Part shown: in pieces, positions 39,904 through 48,806 of the stretch
How the letters are laid out: every line of letters begins with the position of its first letter
Position numbering within the stretch: position 1 is the stretch's first letter
NCBI RefSeq assembly: GCF_009931115.1
Contig: NZ_CP047491.1
Location: forward strand, 1,625,501 to 1,689,500
DNA length: 64,000 nt
Reading direction: 5' to 3'
Origin: Microbulbifer hydrolyticus
GTDB taxonomy: Bacteria; Pseudomonadota; Gammaproteobacteria; Pseudomonadales; Cellvibrionaceae
Position numbers and translations under genes: made by a program
The notes under the pieces: model-generated
What the model was told of the DNA's origin: nothing
Seen by the model: the letters and a program-made list of their open reading frames with translations, nothing else
Database searches by the model: none

Positions 39904-40575
39904 GTGCCAGAGATCTTTGTTGTGCGCCACGGCCAGGCGTCATTTGGTAGCGACAATTACGACCAGCTTTCTGAACTCGGTTGGCAGCAGGCGCGCTGGC
40001 TGGGAGAGCACTGGGGAGAAGACGGGCACCAGTTTGACCACATTGTCAGTGGCGACCTGCAGCGGCACCGTGAAACCGCTCAGGGGATCTGTGAAGGGCT
40101 CGGCCTGGACAGGCACCGGGTGGAAGAGCTGCCGCAGCTGAACGAGTTTGATTTCAAGAAAGTCATGCAGGCCTACGGTGAGAAAGATCCGGATTCTGCG
40201 CCGGCCGCCAACGCGGAGCGCGCGGAATACTACCGGTTTTTGAAGCTGGCAATGCATGCCTGGTCGAGTGGTGAGATTAACGGTGCGGAAAGCTGGCAGC
40301 AGTTTGAGCAGCGAATCGAAGAGGTGCTCGGTGTACTCGCCGCCGGTGCACGGGGGGGCAGGACCCTGGTGGTCAGCTCCGGCGGTGCTATTGCGATGAT
40401 GGTGCGACAGGTATTGGGGGCGCCGTCACACAGTGTGACCCAGCTGAACATGCAGATAAAAAACACCGCCGTCAGCCATTTTTTTGCCGGCCGCCGCGGA
40501 TTGACCCTGCACAGTTTCAACCATGTGCCCCATCTGGATAACCGGCAGCGCCGCCAGTTCATTACCTACAGTTGA
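39904..40575 (+). CDS. Histidine phosphatase family protein
   Basis: A 223-residue phosphoglycerate-mutase-like protein. It has the phospho-accepting motif IFVVRHGQASFGSDNYDQLS near residue 4, DHIVSGDLQRHRETAQGI near 49, and a second-His region in LVVSSGGAIAMMVRQVLG, where the usual His of SHGG is replaced by Ser-Gly-Gly. That substitution may alter activity. I start at GTG 39904, preceded by GGGAGAGAG; the frame is open to 39784 but the added residues are not family-like. It is the first gene of the acyl-CoA set and is often seen beside acyl-CoA dehydrogenases of this type. Substrate is unknown. Confidence 0.8.
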   Translation: MPEIFVVRHGQASFGSDNYDQLSELGWQQARWLGEHWGEDGHQFDHIVSGDLQRHRETAQGICEGLGLDRHRVEELPQLNEFDFKKVMQAYGEKDPDSAPAANAERAEYYRFLKLAMHAWSSGEINGAESWQQFEQRIEEVLGVLAAGARGGRTLVVSSGGAIAMMVRQVLGAPSHSVTQLNMQIKNTAVSHFFAGRRGLTLHSFNHVPHLDNRQRRQFITYS

Positions 40576-40616
40576 CAGCGGACACCGACAACAACGCATA
40601 ACGAAAAGAGTTGCCA

Positions 40617-41831
40617 ATGAACTTTGAATATTCCGACAAAGTGCAGGGACTTCTGCAGCGCCTGAAGAACTTTATCGCTGAAGAAGTAATCCCTGCTGAG
40701 CAGACGTATTACGAACAGCTGGAACAAGATCGCTGGGGCGAGCCTTCGGTCATGGAGACCCTGAAGCGCAGAGCGAAGGAAGCGGGTCTATGGAACCTGT
40801 TTTTGCCGGACTCCGAACACGGCGCGGGTCTGACGAACCTGGAATATGCCCCGCTGGCAGAAGAGATGGGCCGGGTGCTGTTTTCTTCCGAGGTATTCAA
40901 TTGCAGCGCGCCGGATACCGGCAATATGGAAGTGCTTGCCCAGTACGGGTCCCCCGAGCAACAGGCTCGATGGCTGAAGCCTCTGCTGGAAGGCGAGATC
41001 CGTTCGGCATTCGCGATGACAGAGCCAAAAGTGGCCTCCAGTGACGCCACCAATATTGAGACTGAAATCGTGCGCGATGGCGAAGACTATGTCATCAACG
41101 GGCACAAGTTTTATATCAGCGGTGCCATGAACCATCGTTGCCAGATCATGATCGTGATGGGCAAGACGGCACCGGACAGCGAGGATCGCTACCGCCAACA
41201 GTCGCAGATCCTGGTACCAATGAATACACCGGGTGTGAAGGTGATTCGTCCCATGACCGTGTTCGGATACGACGACGCGCCAGAAGGTCATGCGGAAATA
41301 ATTTTCGACAATGTGCGGGTACCCAGAGAAAACCTGATTCTTGGTGAAGGCCGCGGCTTTGAAATTGCCCAGGGCCGCCTGGGTCCCGGCCGTATCCACC
41401 ACTGCATGCGCCTGATTGGCCAGGCTCAGCGCGCGCTGGAAGCCATGTCCAGACGCGCAGAGCAGCGCGAAGTGTTCGGCCGCCCGATGATCAAGCAGGG
41501 CTCTGTGCGTGAAGATATCGCGCGCTCAGCCTGCGAGATTGAACAGGCGCGGCTGCTTACCCTGAAAGCGGCCGACCAGATGGATCGATGCGGCAACAAG
41601 GCAGCCCGGGATCTGATCGCCATGATCAAGGTCGTGGCACCACAGATGGCGTGCAACGTCATTGATCGCGCGATTCAGATCCACGGAGCCGCCGGCTTGG
41701 GACAGGACTTTCATTTGGCGCGGGCCTACAGCTATGCGCGAACTATCCGCCTCGCCGACGGTCCGGACCAGGTGCATATGATGCAACTGGGGCGCAACCT
41801 CGCGGCCGCTTACGCGGCGCAGGAGGACTAA
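40617..41831 (+). CDS. Acyl-CoA dehydrogenase (ACAD10/11-like)
   Basis: A 404-residue FAD enzyme that would introduce the 2,3 double bond into an acyl-CoA. Family signatures include [20 protein letters not shown] (FAD region), [20 protein letters not shown], and the C-terminal [20 protein letters not shown]. The last resembles the ACAD10/11 branch, acting on long or branched acyl groups. I start at ATG 40617; TTG 40611 is in frame upstream. The next gene, an aminoglycoside-phosphotransferase-like kinase, begins right after the stop; in animals ACAD10 and ACAD11 carry the same kinase as a fused domain, which supports a shared task. Confidence 0.92.
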   Translation: MNFEYSDKVQGLLQRLKNFIAEEVIPAEQTYYEQLEQDRWGEPSVMETLKRRAKEAGLWNLFLPDSEHGAGLTNLEYAPLAEEMGRVLFSSEVFNCSAPDTGNMEVLAQYGSPEQQARWLKPLLEGEIRSAFAMTEPKVASSDATNIETEIVRDGEDYVINGHKFYISGAMNHRCQIMIVMGKTAPDSEDRYRQQSQILVPMNTPGVKVIRPMTVFGYDDAPEGHAEIIFDNVRVPRENLILGEGRGFEIAQGRLGPGRIHHCMRLIGQAQRALEAMSRRAEQREVFGRPMIKQGSVREDIARSACEIEQARLLTLKAADQMDRCGNKAARDLIAMIKVVAPQMACNVIDRAIQIHGAAGLGQDFHLARAYSYARTIRLADGPDQVHMMQLGRNLAAAYAAQED

Positions 41832-42896
41832 ATGTCGGAAGTGGAACAGAAACCGTCGCCGGATATATCTTCCGTGGATCAGCTGGACACAGACCGGCTG
41901 CTCGAATACCTGAAGCAGCAGGTACCTGGTTTCAGCGGGCCGATCACGGCGAGCAAGTTTTCCGGAGGCCAGTCCAATCCCACGTTCAAGCTGAAGACCG
42001 GTACCGGCACTTATGTATTGCGCCGACAGCCTCCCGGCAAGTTGCTGAAATCTGCCCACGCCGTTGACCGGGAATTCCGCGTGATGCGGGCTCTCGCCGA
42101 TAGCGAGGTGCCAGTGCCCAGAGTTGTACACCTGTGCGAAGACCGGGATGTACTCGGCTCCATGTTCTACCTGATGGAATACTGCGAGGGGCGTATTTTC
42201 TGGGATGCCGCGTTGCCGGACCTGGATAATCGCCAGCGGGGTGCGTTTTACGAGGAAATGAACCGGGTGCTGGCCGCATTGCACCGCGTAAATGTTGAGG
42301 CGGTAGGACTTGCGGACTACGGACGTCCCGGGAACTACTTCGAGCGACAGTTTGGTCGCTGGCAGGGACAGTACCGTGCATCCGAGTTACAGAAAATTTC
42401 GGCGATGGATCAATTGATCCAGTGGCTCGCTGAGCACTTGCCGGAAGACGACGGCCGTGTGTCGCTGGTACATGGCGATTATCGTTTGGACAACATCATG
42501 TTCCACCCGACCGAGTCCCGCGCCATCGCAGTACTCGATTGGGAACTTTCTACCCTCGGGCACCCATTTGCCGACCTTGCCTACCAGTGCATGCAACTGC
42601 GTATGCCTGCGGAAAGCGGGAATATTTCCGGCCTGATGAATGTTGACCGGCAGAGCCTGGGCATTCCCTCTGAGCAGGAATATGTGGCGCGTTATTGCGA
42701 GCGTATGGGTATCGATCAGATCGACAACTGGGCTTTCTATCTCGCGTTCAGCTTTTTCCGCCTGGGCGCGATTATTCAGGGAGTGGCCAAGCGTGCCCAC
42801 GACGGTAATGCGTCAAGCAAGAATGCCGCCGCGCTCGGCGCGCTGGTTGAGCCGTTGGCGATGATGGCACTCGATGTGATTAACACCGAACGTTAA
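41832..42896 (+). CDS. APH-family kinase (ACAD10/11 kinase-domain-like)
   Basis: A 354-residue phosphotransferase of the aminoglycoside/choline kinase fold. It shows SGGQSNPTFKLKTGTGTYVL, RRQPPGKLLKSAHAVDREFR, the Brenner-type catalytic motif LVHGDYRLDNIMFHP (about residues 212-226) and the metal motif AVLDWELSTLGHPFADLAY. These match the kinase domains that accompany ACAD10/11 enzymes, shown in animals to phosphorylate 4-hydroxyacyl-CoAs ahead of dehydrogenation. The gene starts immediately after the dehydrogenase stop. Antibiotic resistance is not suggested by the context. Confidence 0.9.
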   Translation: MSEVEQKPSPDISSVDQLDTDRLLEYLKQQVPGFSGPITASKFSGGQSNPTFKLKTGTGTYVLRRQPPGKLLKSAHAVDREFRVMRALADSEVPVPRVVHLCEDRDVLGSMFYLMEYCEGRIFWDAALPDLDNRQRGAFYEEMNRVLAALHRVNVEAVGLADYGRPGNYFERQFGRWQGQYRASELQKISAMDQLIQWLAEHLPEDDGRVSLVHGDYRLDNIMFHPTESRAIAVLDWELSTLGHPFADLAYQCMQLRMPAESGNISGLMNVDRQSLGIPSEQEYVARYCERMGIDQIDNWAFYLAFSFFRLGAIIQGVAKRAHDGNASSKNAAALGALVEPLAMMALDVINTER

Positions 42897-42929
42897 AACG
42901 AAAAGTACAACGACTGTTGAGAGAAAATT

Positions 42930-43706
42930 ATGGCGACTAATTTATTTGATCTGAATGGAAAAATTGCGCTGGTTACCGGTGCCAGTCGTGGCATTGGTGA
43001 AGCAATCGCCAAGCTGCTGGCCGAACAGGGTGCACATGTGCTGGTTTCCAGCCGCAAGATTGATGGCTGTCAGGCGGTCGCAGATGCGATTAACGAAGCC
43101 GGCGGAAAAGCGGAAGCCTTGCCGTGTCATATCGGCAATATGGAAGATATCGAGCAGGTGTTTAAGCATATCCGCGCGCAGTACGGCAAGCTGGATATTC
43201 TGGTGAACAATGCCGCTACCAACCCGTACTTCGGGCATATCCTGGATACGGATGTCGGTGCGTTCGAAAAAACCGTGGCGGTCAATATCCGGGGATACTT
43301 TTTCATGTCAGTAGAGGCCGGCAAACTGATGCGCGAGAACGGCGGCGGCTGCATCGTGAATACCGCTTCCATCAACGCGTTGCAGCCTGGTGTCGGGCAG
43401 GGCATCTACTCCATTACCAAGGCCGCAGTAGTAAACATGACCAAGGCGTTTGCCAAGGAATGTGCGCAGTTCAATATCCGTGTCAATGCGCTGCTGCCGG
43501 GCCTGACCAAAACCAAATTTGCCGGGGCGCTGTTCAGTCACGAAGAAATCTACAATACCGCCGTCAGTCATATCCCCATGCACCGTCATGCCGAGCCTGA
43601 GGAGATGGCCGGTACCGTGTTGTACCTGGTATCGGATGCCGGTAGCTACACCAATGGCGAGTGCGTGGTTGTGGATGGTGGGCTTACCGCCTGTGGAGGG
43701 CTGTAA
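42930..43706 (+). CDS. Short-chain dehydrogenase/reductase
   Basis: A 258-residue SDR oxidoreductase. NAD(P)-binding GASRGIGEAIAKLLAEQG lies at about residues 18-35, NNAATNPYFGHIL at about 91, and the catalytic Ser and Tyr-x3-Lys in NTASINALQPG and YSITKAAVVNMTKAF. The C-terminal YTNGECVVVDGGLTACGGL is typical of the classical family. It probably acts as a hydroxyacyl-CoA or alcohol dehydrogenase within the acyl-CoA pathway. The next SDR starts three bases after its stop, so the two are probably coupled. Confidence 0.92.
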   Translation: MATNLFDLNGKIALVTGASRGIGEAIAKLLAEQGAHVLVSSRKIDGCQAVADAINEAGGKAEALPCHIGNMEDIEQVFKHIRAQYGKLDILVNNAATNPYFGHILDTDVGAFEKTVAVNIRGYFFMSVEAGKLMRENGGGCIVNTASINALQPGVGQGIYSITKAAVVNMTKAFAKECAQFNIRVNALLPGLTKTKFAGALFSHEEIYNTAVSHIPMHRHAEPEEMAGTVLYLVSDAGSYTNGECVVVDGGLTACGGL

Positions 43707-43708
43707 AC

Positions 43709-44503
43709 ATGACGGACTTCAGACTCGACCCGCTACTGGATTACACCGGCAAGGTCGCCCTGATTACCGGCGCTGCCAGTGGTTTTGGTGCGCTGCTTGC
43801 GGAAGAACTGGGCCGTCGCGGTGCCAGCCTGGTGCTGGGTGATATCAATGAAGCGGGACTCGATCCGGTGGTGGACAAGCTCACCGCGGCAGGTGTCGCG
43901 GTGCAGGCGCTCGCCTGTGATGTCTCGTCCGAGACCGACTGTGCCGCGATGGTGGCGCTGGCGCGTGAAAACTTCGGCCGCCTGGATATTGCGGTGAACA
44001 ACGCCGGCATCGCGCCGCCAATGCAGTACCTCGAAGATGTGGATGAAGAGACTTTTGACCAGCAGCACCGGGTAAACGTCAAAGGCGTGTTCTTTGGTAT
44101 GAAGCATCAGCTAAAGCTGATGCGCAGCCAGGGGGGCGGCACCATTCTCAATGTGAGCTCCATGGCGGGTCTCGGTGGTGCGCCCAAGGGAAGCGCATAT
44201 TCCGGTGCCAAGCACTCGGTTATCGGTCTCACCCGCACTGCGGCAGTGGAGTATGCCCGTCACAACGTGCGGGTTAACGCCATATGCCCTTTCTATACAC
44301 TGACTCCGATGATTACTGAAATGGAGACACCGGAGGGCACGACGGTGGATCAGGTCCACACCCTGTTTGCAGCGGGTAGCCCGATGAAGCGCCTGGGCAA
44401 GCCGGAGGAAGTCGTCAGTGCGATGGTGATGTTGTGCTCACCGGCACTGAGCTATGTCACCGGCCAGGCTCTGGCGGTGGATGGCGGTGTATCCGCCTTT
44501 TGA
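43709..44503 (+). CDS. Short-chain dehydrogenase/reductase
   Basis: A 264-residue classical SDR. It has TGAASGFGALLAEELGRRGA near residue 18, NNAGIAPPMQYLEDVDEETF near 94, and the catalytic NVSSMAGLGGAPKGSAYSGA with the Tyr-x3-Lys (YSGAK). It ends YVTGQALAVDGGVSAF. I start at ATG 43709, with GGAGG upstream; the open frame extends back into the previous gene but is not used. It is different enough from the preceding SDR to be a separate enzyme, perhaps the 3-hydroxyacyl-CoA dehydrogenase step. Confidence 0.92.
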   Translation: MTDFRLDPLLDYTGKVALITGAASGFGALLAEELGRRGASLVLGDINEAGLDPVVDKLTAAGVAVQALACDVSSETDCAAMVALARENFGRLDIAVNNAGIAPPMQYLEDVDEETFDQQHRVNVKGVFFGMKHQLKLMRSQGGGTILNVSSMAGLGGAPKGSAYSGAKHSVIGLTRTAAVEYARHNVRVNAICPFYTLTPMITEMETPEGTTVDQVHTLFAAGSPMKRLGKPEEVVSAMVMLCSPALSYVTGQALAVDGGVSAF

Positions 44504-44560
44504 CGTTCCACGAAAAGATTACAGAAAACGTATAACAACTTTTAAGAGAGGGAGTTCACT

Positions 44561-45019
44561 ATGCCCATAATCATTTCCCCCACGGATTTTGCCAGTGCCA
44601 TCGGCACCGAAACCAAGGCCACTGACTGGTTCCAGATTGACCAGGATCGTATCAATGCGTTTGCGGACTGCACACTGGATCATCAGTTTATCCATGTCGA
44701 CCCGGTCGCTGCAGCCAAATCGCCGTTCGGTTCCACCATTGCCCACGGTTTTCTTTCCCTGTCCATGCTGTCCTATTTCGCCGAGCAGCTGGAGGTCGTC
44801 ATTGAAGGGGTGAAAATGGGCGTGAACTACGGCCTGGACAAGGTACGTTTTATCAACCCGGTCAAGGTGGATCAACGGGTGCGCGCGCGCGCCAAGCTAC
44901 TTGATGTGACAGAGAAAAAGCCCGGGCAGTTTCAGCTCAAGCTGGAAGTCACGGTAGAAATTGAAGGCCAGGATAAGCCGGCGCTCATTGCCGAGTGGCT
45001 GGTCATGCAGTTTATCTGA
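44561..45019 (+). CDS. MaoC-family (R)-specific enoyl-CoA hydratase
   Basis: A 152-residue hot-dog-fold hydratase. The catalytic motif is visible in DQDRINAFADCTLDHQFIHV (Asp and His of the D-x4-H type), and the strand motif in PFGSTIAHGFLSLSMLSYF is also characteristic. It would hydrate a 2-enoyl-CoA to an (R)-3-hydroxyacyl-CoA, fitting between the dehydrogenase and SDR steps of this run. A ribosome site (GAGAGGGAG) precedes the ATG. The NodN/MaoC length of about 150 is normal. Confidence 0.93.
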   Translation: MPIIISPTDFASAIGTETKATDWFQIDQDRINAFADCTLDHQFIHVDPVAAAKSPFGSTIAHGFLSLSMLSYFAEQLEVVIEGVKMGVNYGLDKVRFINPVKVDQRVRARAKLLDVTEKKPGQFQLKLEVTVEIEGQDKPALIAEWLVMQFI

Positions 45020-45067
45020 TCCACAGCCGACAACATTCAAAGATAACAAGCGTTAAAGGAGAGAACC

Positions 45068-45994
45068 ATGTCTATTTCTTTCGAGGGTAAGGTGGCAATT
45101 GTCACCGGTGCCGGCAACGGTCTCGGCCGCTCCCACGCACTGGAGCTGGCACGTCGCGGCGCCAAAGTGGTGGTCAACGATCTGGGAGGTGGTCGCGATG
45201 GCTCTGGTGGCTCGCTGACCGCGGCCGAGACTGTGGTCGCAGAAATTGAAGCCGCCGGTGGCGAGGCGATGGCCAACGGCGCCAACGTAACCGATTATCA
45301 GCAAGTGCAGGATATGGTAAAGGCCGCTGCAGAGCGCTGGGGGCGAGTGGATATTCTGGTCAACAACGCCGGGATCCTGCGTGATAAATCGTTCGCCAAA
45401 GCGCCGATGGATGATTTCAACCTGGTAGTGAATGTCCACCTGATGGGCTCGGTAAACTGCACCAAGGCGGTTTGGGACATCATGCGTGAGCAGCAGTATG
45501 GCCGCATCGTGATGACTACATCTTCCTCCGGCCTTTACGGTAACTTCGGCCAGTCTAACTACGGTGCAGCCAAAACCGGTGTTGTGGGCTTTATGAATAC
45601 CCTGTGCCTCGAAGGTGAGAAGTACGGTATCAAGGTCAACTGTCTGTCTCCTACCGCGGCTACCCGTATGACCGAAGACATTATTCCCGATCCAAAGGCG
45701 CTGGAACTGCTCACCCCGGAATCTGTGACCGCGGGCCTGATTGCCCTGGTCGCCGACGATGCGCCCAACCGTTTTATTCTGTGCGCGGGCGCCGGTGCCT
45801 ATGCCAAGGCGCGTATTCTGGAAACCGAGGGTATTTATCTGCCTCCGGAGCAACAGACAGCAGAAAACGTACTCGCCAATCTCGATGCGATCAGCGACGA
45901 ACGTGGCCAGCAAGAAGTTGTTGGTGGCCTCAATCAGACCGTGAAATTTATCCAGAAGGCTGCCGAGGGTACGGGCGTCAAACTGGACGGCTGA
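45068..45994 (+). CDS. SDR of the peroxisomal multifunctional enzyme type 2 kind
   Basis: A 308-residue SDR resembling the (3R)-hydroxyacyl-CoA dehydrogenase part of MFE-2. It has [20 protein letters not shown] near residue 15, [16 protein letters not shown] (an insert typical of this subgroup), [20 protein letters not shown], and catalytic [20 protein letters not shown]. Lying just after the MaoC hydratase, it recreates the hydratase-dehydrogenase pair that is fused in MFE-2. GGAGAG precedes ATG 45068. The extended C-terminus (about 60 residues past the SDR core) is also subgroup-typical. Confidence 0.92.
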   Translation: MSISFEGKVAIVTGAGNGLGRSHALELARRGAKVVVNDLGGGRDGSGGSLTAAETVVAEIEAAGGEAMANGANVTDYQQVQDMVKAAAERWGRVDILVNNAGILRDKSFAKAPMDDFNLVVNVHLMGSVNCTKAVWDIMREQQYGRIVMTTSSSGLYGNFGQSNYGAAKTGVVGFMNTLCLEGEKYGIKVNCLSPTAATRMTEDIIPDPKALELLTPESVTAGLIALVADDAPNRFILCAGAGAYAKARILETEGIYLPPEQQTAENVLANLDAISDERGQQEVVGGLNQTVKFIQKAAEGTGVKLDG

Positions 45995-46020
45995 TCAAAC
46001 GGATATTGGGAGAAACTAAA

Positions 46021-47202
46021 ATGAAAGAAGCTGTGATTGTTTCCACTGCCCGCACCCCGATCGGTAAAGCTTACCGCGGTGCGTTCAATAATATCGAGGG
46101 GCCGAGCCTGGCCGCGCATGCGGTGAGTGCCGCGGTCAACCGCGCTGGCGTCGACCCCAGCGAGATCGACGACTGCGTGTTCGGCGTCGCTCTTCAGCAG
46201 GGCACGACAGGTACCAATGTTGCGCGCCAGATCGCCTTGCGTGCGGGGCTGCCGGCGACCGTTGCTGGAATGACCATAGACCGTCAGTGCTCTTCCGGCT
46301 TGATGGCGGTGGCGACGGCGGCCAAACAGATCACCCAGGATGGTGTGCCGGTATCCATTGCCGGCGGAATGGAATCCATTTCACTTGTCCAGAACCAGCA
46401 GATGAACAGCTTCCGCGTTGCGGATCCGGCGCTGCTGGCTATGCACCCCGACATCTACCTGCCGATGATAGATACGGCGGAAGTGGTGGCAAAGCGATAC
46501 GGGATCAGCCGCGACCTGCAGGATGAGTACGCGCTGCAATCCCAGATGCGTACCGCTGCGGCACAGCAGGCGGGCCTGTTCGCCGATGAGATTATATCGG
46601 TAACCTGTAACAAGATTGTGGTGAACAAGGAAACCGGCGAACAGTCCGAGCAGGAAGTGACCCTGGATATGGATGAAGGCAATCGACCCTCCACCACCAT
46701 CGATGGTCTGCGTGGGCTGAACCCTGTGCGTGAAAATGGGGTGATCAGCGCCGGCAATGCGTCCCAGCTCTCAGACGGCGCCGCAGCCATGGTACTGATG
46801 GACGGCAAACTCGCAGAGCAGCGCAATCTCAATCCGTTGGGTATCTATCGCGGAATGGCCGTCGCTGGTTGCGAGCCGGATGAGATGGGTATCGGCCCGG
46901 TATTCGCCATTCCGAAACTGCTAAAGCGCACCGGCTTGTCGATGGATGACATTGGCCTGTGGGAGCTGAATGAGGCGTTTGCGGTGCAGGTGTTGTACTG
47001 CCGCGACAAACTGGGCATCGACAATGAAAAGCTCAACGTGAACGGCGGAGCGATTTCCATCGGTCACCCCTACGGGATGAGTGGTGCACGCATGGTCGGG
47101 CACGCACTGTTGGAGGGGAAACGCCGTGGCGTAAAGTATGTGGTGGTGACCATGTGTGTGGGCGGCGGCATGGGTGCGGCAGGCTTGTTCGAAGTCGTAT
47201 AA
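46021..47202 (+). CDS. Thiolase (acetyl-CoA acyltransferase)
   Basis: A 393-residue thiolase that would cleave 3-ketoacyl-CoA to acetyl-CoA and a shortened acyl-CoA. The start is [20 protein letters not shown]; the nucleophile Cys is in [20 protein letters not shown], the His motif in [20 protein letters not shown] and the second Cys in [18 protein letters not shown]. Start ATG 46021 has GGGAGAA upstream; the frame runs open into the previous gene but the residues there are not thiolase. With the dehydrogenase, hydratase and SDR genes it completes a beta-oxidation cycle. Confidence 0.95.
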   Translation: MKEAVIVSTARTPIGKAYRGAFNNIEGPSLAAHAVSAAVNRAGVDPSEIDDCVFGVALQQGTTGTNVARQIALRAGLPATVAGMTIDRQCSSGLMAVATAAKQITQDGVPVSIAGGMESISLVQNQQMNSFRVADPALLAMHPDIYLPMIDTAEVVAKRYGISRDLQDEYALQSQMRTAAAQQAGLFADEIISVTCNKIVVNKETGEQSEQEVTLDMDEGNRPSTTIDGLRGLNPVRENGVISAGNASQLSDGAAAMVLMDGKLAEQRNLNPLGIYRGMAVAGCEPDEMGIGPVFAIPKLLKRTGLSMDDIGLWELNEAFAVQVLYCRDKLGIDNEKLNVNGGAISIGHPYGMSGARMVGHALLEGKRRGVKYVVVTMCVGGGMGAAGLFEVV

Positions 47203-47242
47203 AACGGGCGCTTGGAAAAATAACCAGAGAACAGGAGCGATC

Positions 47243-48229
47243 ATGCGAGCATTGGTATGCGAGGCCTTCGGCCCGGTGGAAAACCTTAAAATCCGTGACT
47301 GGTCACTACCATCCCTGAAACCTCACGAAGTGCGGCTCGAAGTGCACGCCGCCGGGGTCAACTTTCCCGATGGCCTGATGGTACAGGGCAAGTACCAGGT
47401 GAAACCCGAACTCCCGTTTGTGGCCGGCGGCGAGTGCGCAGGCATCATTCGTGAGGTCGGTGACGCTGTAAAAGGCTTCAAGGTCGGTGATCGGGTTATA
47501 GCGATGCCAGGCCTCGCGGCCTTTGCCGAGTCCGTCAATGTGGACCATAAACTGTTAATGCCAATGCCTGCGGAGCTGGATTTCCCACAGGCGGCAGGTT
47601 TCTGTATCACCTACGCCACTTCTTATTACGCGTTCAAGCAGCGGGCGCAGTTGAAAGAGGGCGAAACCCTGGTGGTACTGGGAGCTGCCGGCGGGGTTGG
47701 TGTGACTGCTATCCAGCTGGGCAAGCTGATGGGAGCGCGGGTTATTGCCTGTGCATCATCGGACGAAAAACTCGCCTTCTGTCGGGATCTGGGGGCGGAT
47801 GAAACCATCAACTACAGCAAGGAAAGCCTGAAGGATCGTATCCGGGAGTTGACGGATGGCAAGGGCGCAGATGTGATTTACGATCCTGTGGGCGGTGAGT
47901 TTACCGAACAGGCTTACCGCTCTATCGCCTGGGGTGGGCGCTACCTGGTCATCGGCTTTGCAGCCGGTGATATTCCGAAGCTGCCCCTGAACCTGCCATT
48001 GCTGAAAGCCGGCGACATTCTCGGTATTTACTGGGGTGGTTGGGCCGCGCGGGATCCCAAGGGGAACATGCAGAATTTCAGTGAATTGCTGGAATTTGTT
48101 CAGCAGGGTCAACTTAAGCCTCTGACGACCGAAGTCTATGCACTGGATGATTTCAACCAGGCATTTTCAGCCATTGGTGAACGACGCGCGCGGGGTAAAG
48201 TCGTGTTGACCATGGCGCAGCATCAATAA
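47243..48229 (+). CDS. NADPH:quinone oxidoreductase family protein
   Basis: A 328-residue zinc-free medium-chain dehydrogenase. GVNFPDGLMVQGKYQVKPEL near the N-terminus and the nucleotide-binding VLGAAGGVGVTAIQLGKLMG near residue 145 are typical of the quinone oxidoreductase and crotonyl-CoA-reductase-like branch. DVIYDPVGGEFTEQAYRSI and GGRYLVIGFAAGDIPKLPLN follow. I start at ATG 47243, preceded by CAGGAG. It is the last gene of the acyl-CoA run and is followed by a strong terminator. It may reduce enoyl-type intermediates rather than quinones. Confidence 0.93.
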   Translation: MRALVCEAFGPVENLKIRDWSLPSLKPHEVRLEVHAAGVNFPDGLMVQGKYQVKPELPFVAGGECAGIIREVGDAVKGFKVGDRVIAMPGLAAFAESVNVDHKLLMPMPAELDFPQAAGFCITYATSYYAFKQRAQLKEGETLVVLGAAGGVGVTAIQLGKLMGARVIACASSDEKLAFCRDLGADETINYSKESLKDRIRELTDGKGADVIYDPVGGEFTEQAYRSIAWGGRYLVIGFAAGDIPKLPLNLPLLKAGDILGIYWGGWAARDPKGNMQNFSELLEFVQQGQLKPLTTEVYALDDFNQAFSAIGERRARGKVVLTMAQHQ

Positions 48230-48265
48230 AGCGGACCAGTAATCCGTAGTAACGAAACGGCAGGC

Positions 48266-48309
48266 AAAAAAAGAGGGAGTGGCGCGGTATGCGCCACTCC
48301 CTCTTTTTT
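48266..48309. terminator. Bidirectional terminator after the acyl-CoA genes
   Basis: A very stable hairpin: arms of about 20 bp (from the A-run at 48266 through 48285, and 48291 to 48309), loop GGTAT. A- and T-runs flank the stem, so it can stop both the plus-strand acyl-CoA run and the minus-strand gene ending at 48339. Confidence 0.95.
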
Positions 48310-48338
48310 GTTCGACTGGACGTAAGTATTGGTTGTGG

Positions 48339-48806
48339 TCAGGGCAGAATACGGCAGTGCTGTCGCGCCCTGACAGCGAGATCAGAAGGCAGCTCTTTTT
48401 CGCCGGCATTGCGCTGCTGGCGACGCCACTGCGCACAGAGTTCCGTGTAGTTGCCGGCCTTGACGTCTGTACGCAGTGCATACCAGGCGTCACTCTTGGA
48501 GTGGTACATTCCCAATTTGGAGCGATATCGTTCAAGACCAAGTTCGCGGCTGTTGTTCTGCGGGCTGACTTGTTCCGGTGTGGCATTGATGTACTGCGCC
48601 GGGTGCAGGAGCACGATGGCTATCGCGATGGCGCTGAATCCCGAGGCGACCTTTGACAGCATTCGGCCGGTGCTATCGTTCACGCGGCGGAGTGGTTTGA
48701 TGGCACGGGCACTCGAGAGTACTTTTTCATCCAGTGATGCCGGGGCCTCAAGTTGGGCTGTGGCATGCCGATAGGATGACTCCCAGTGGTTACTGTTCAT
48801 GTTCAA
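48339..48806 (-). CDS. Hypothetical membrane protein, putative anti-sigma partner
   Basis: A 155-residue protein I do not recognise by family. It has a soluble N-terminal part (about 1-45), one membrane helix (about residues 50-68, VASGFSAIAIAIVLLHPAQY), and a soluble C-terminal part with two Cys (ELCAQWRRQQRN, RARQHCRILP). Its start overlaps the stop of the sigma-factor-like gene (ATGA type), so they are co-translated. This arrangement, with a single-pass topology, is typical of sigma/anti-sigma pairs; no anti-sigma zinc motif (HxxxCxxC) is visible, so the role is inferred from context. Confidence 0.7.
   Translation of the reverse strand: MNMNSNHWESSYRHATAQLEAPASLDEKVLSSARAIKPLRRVNDSTGRMLSKVASGFSAIAIAIVLLHPAQYINATPEQVSPQNNSRELGLERYRSKLGMYHSKSDAWYALRTDVKAGNYTELCAQWRRQQRNAGEKELPSDLAVRARQHCRILP

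Noticed and set aside
41832-42896. Aminoglycoside resistance gene
   Set aside because: The fold is shared, but the acyl-CoA context and ACAD10/11-like motifs point to acyl metabolism.
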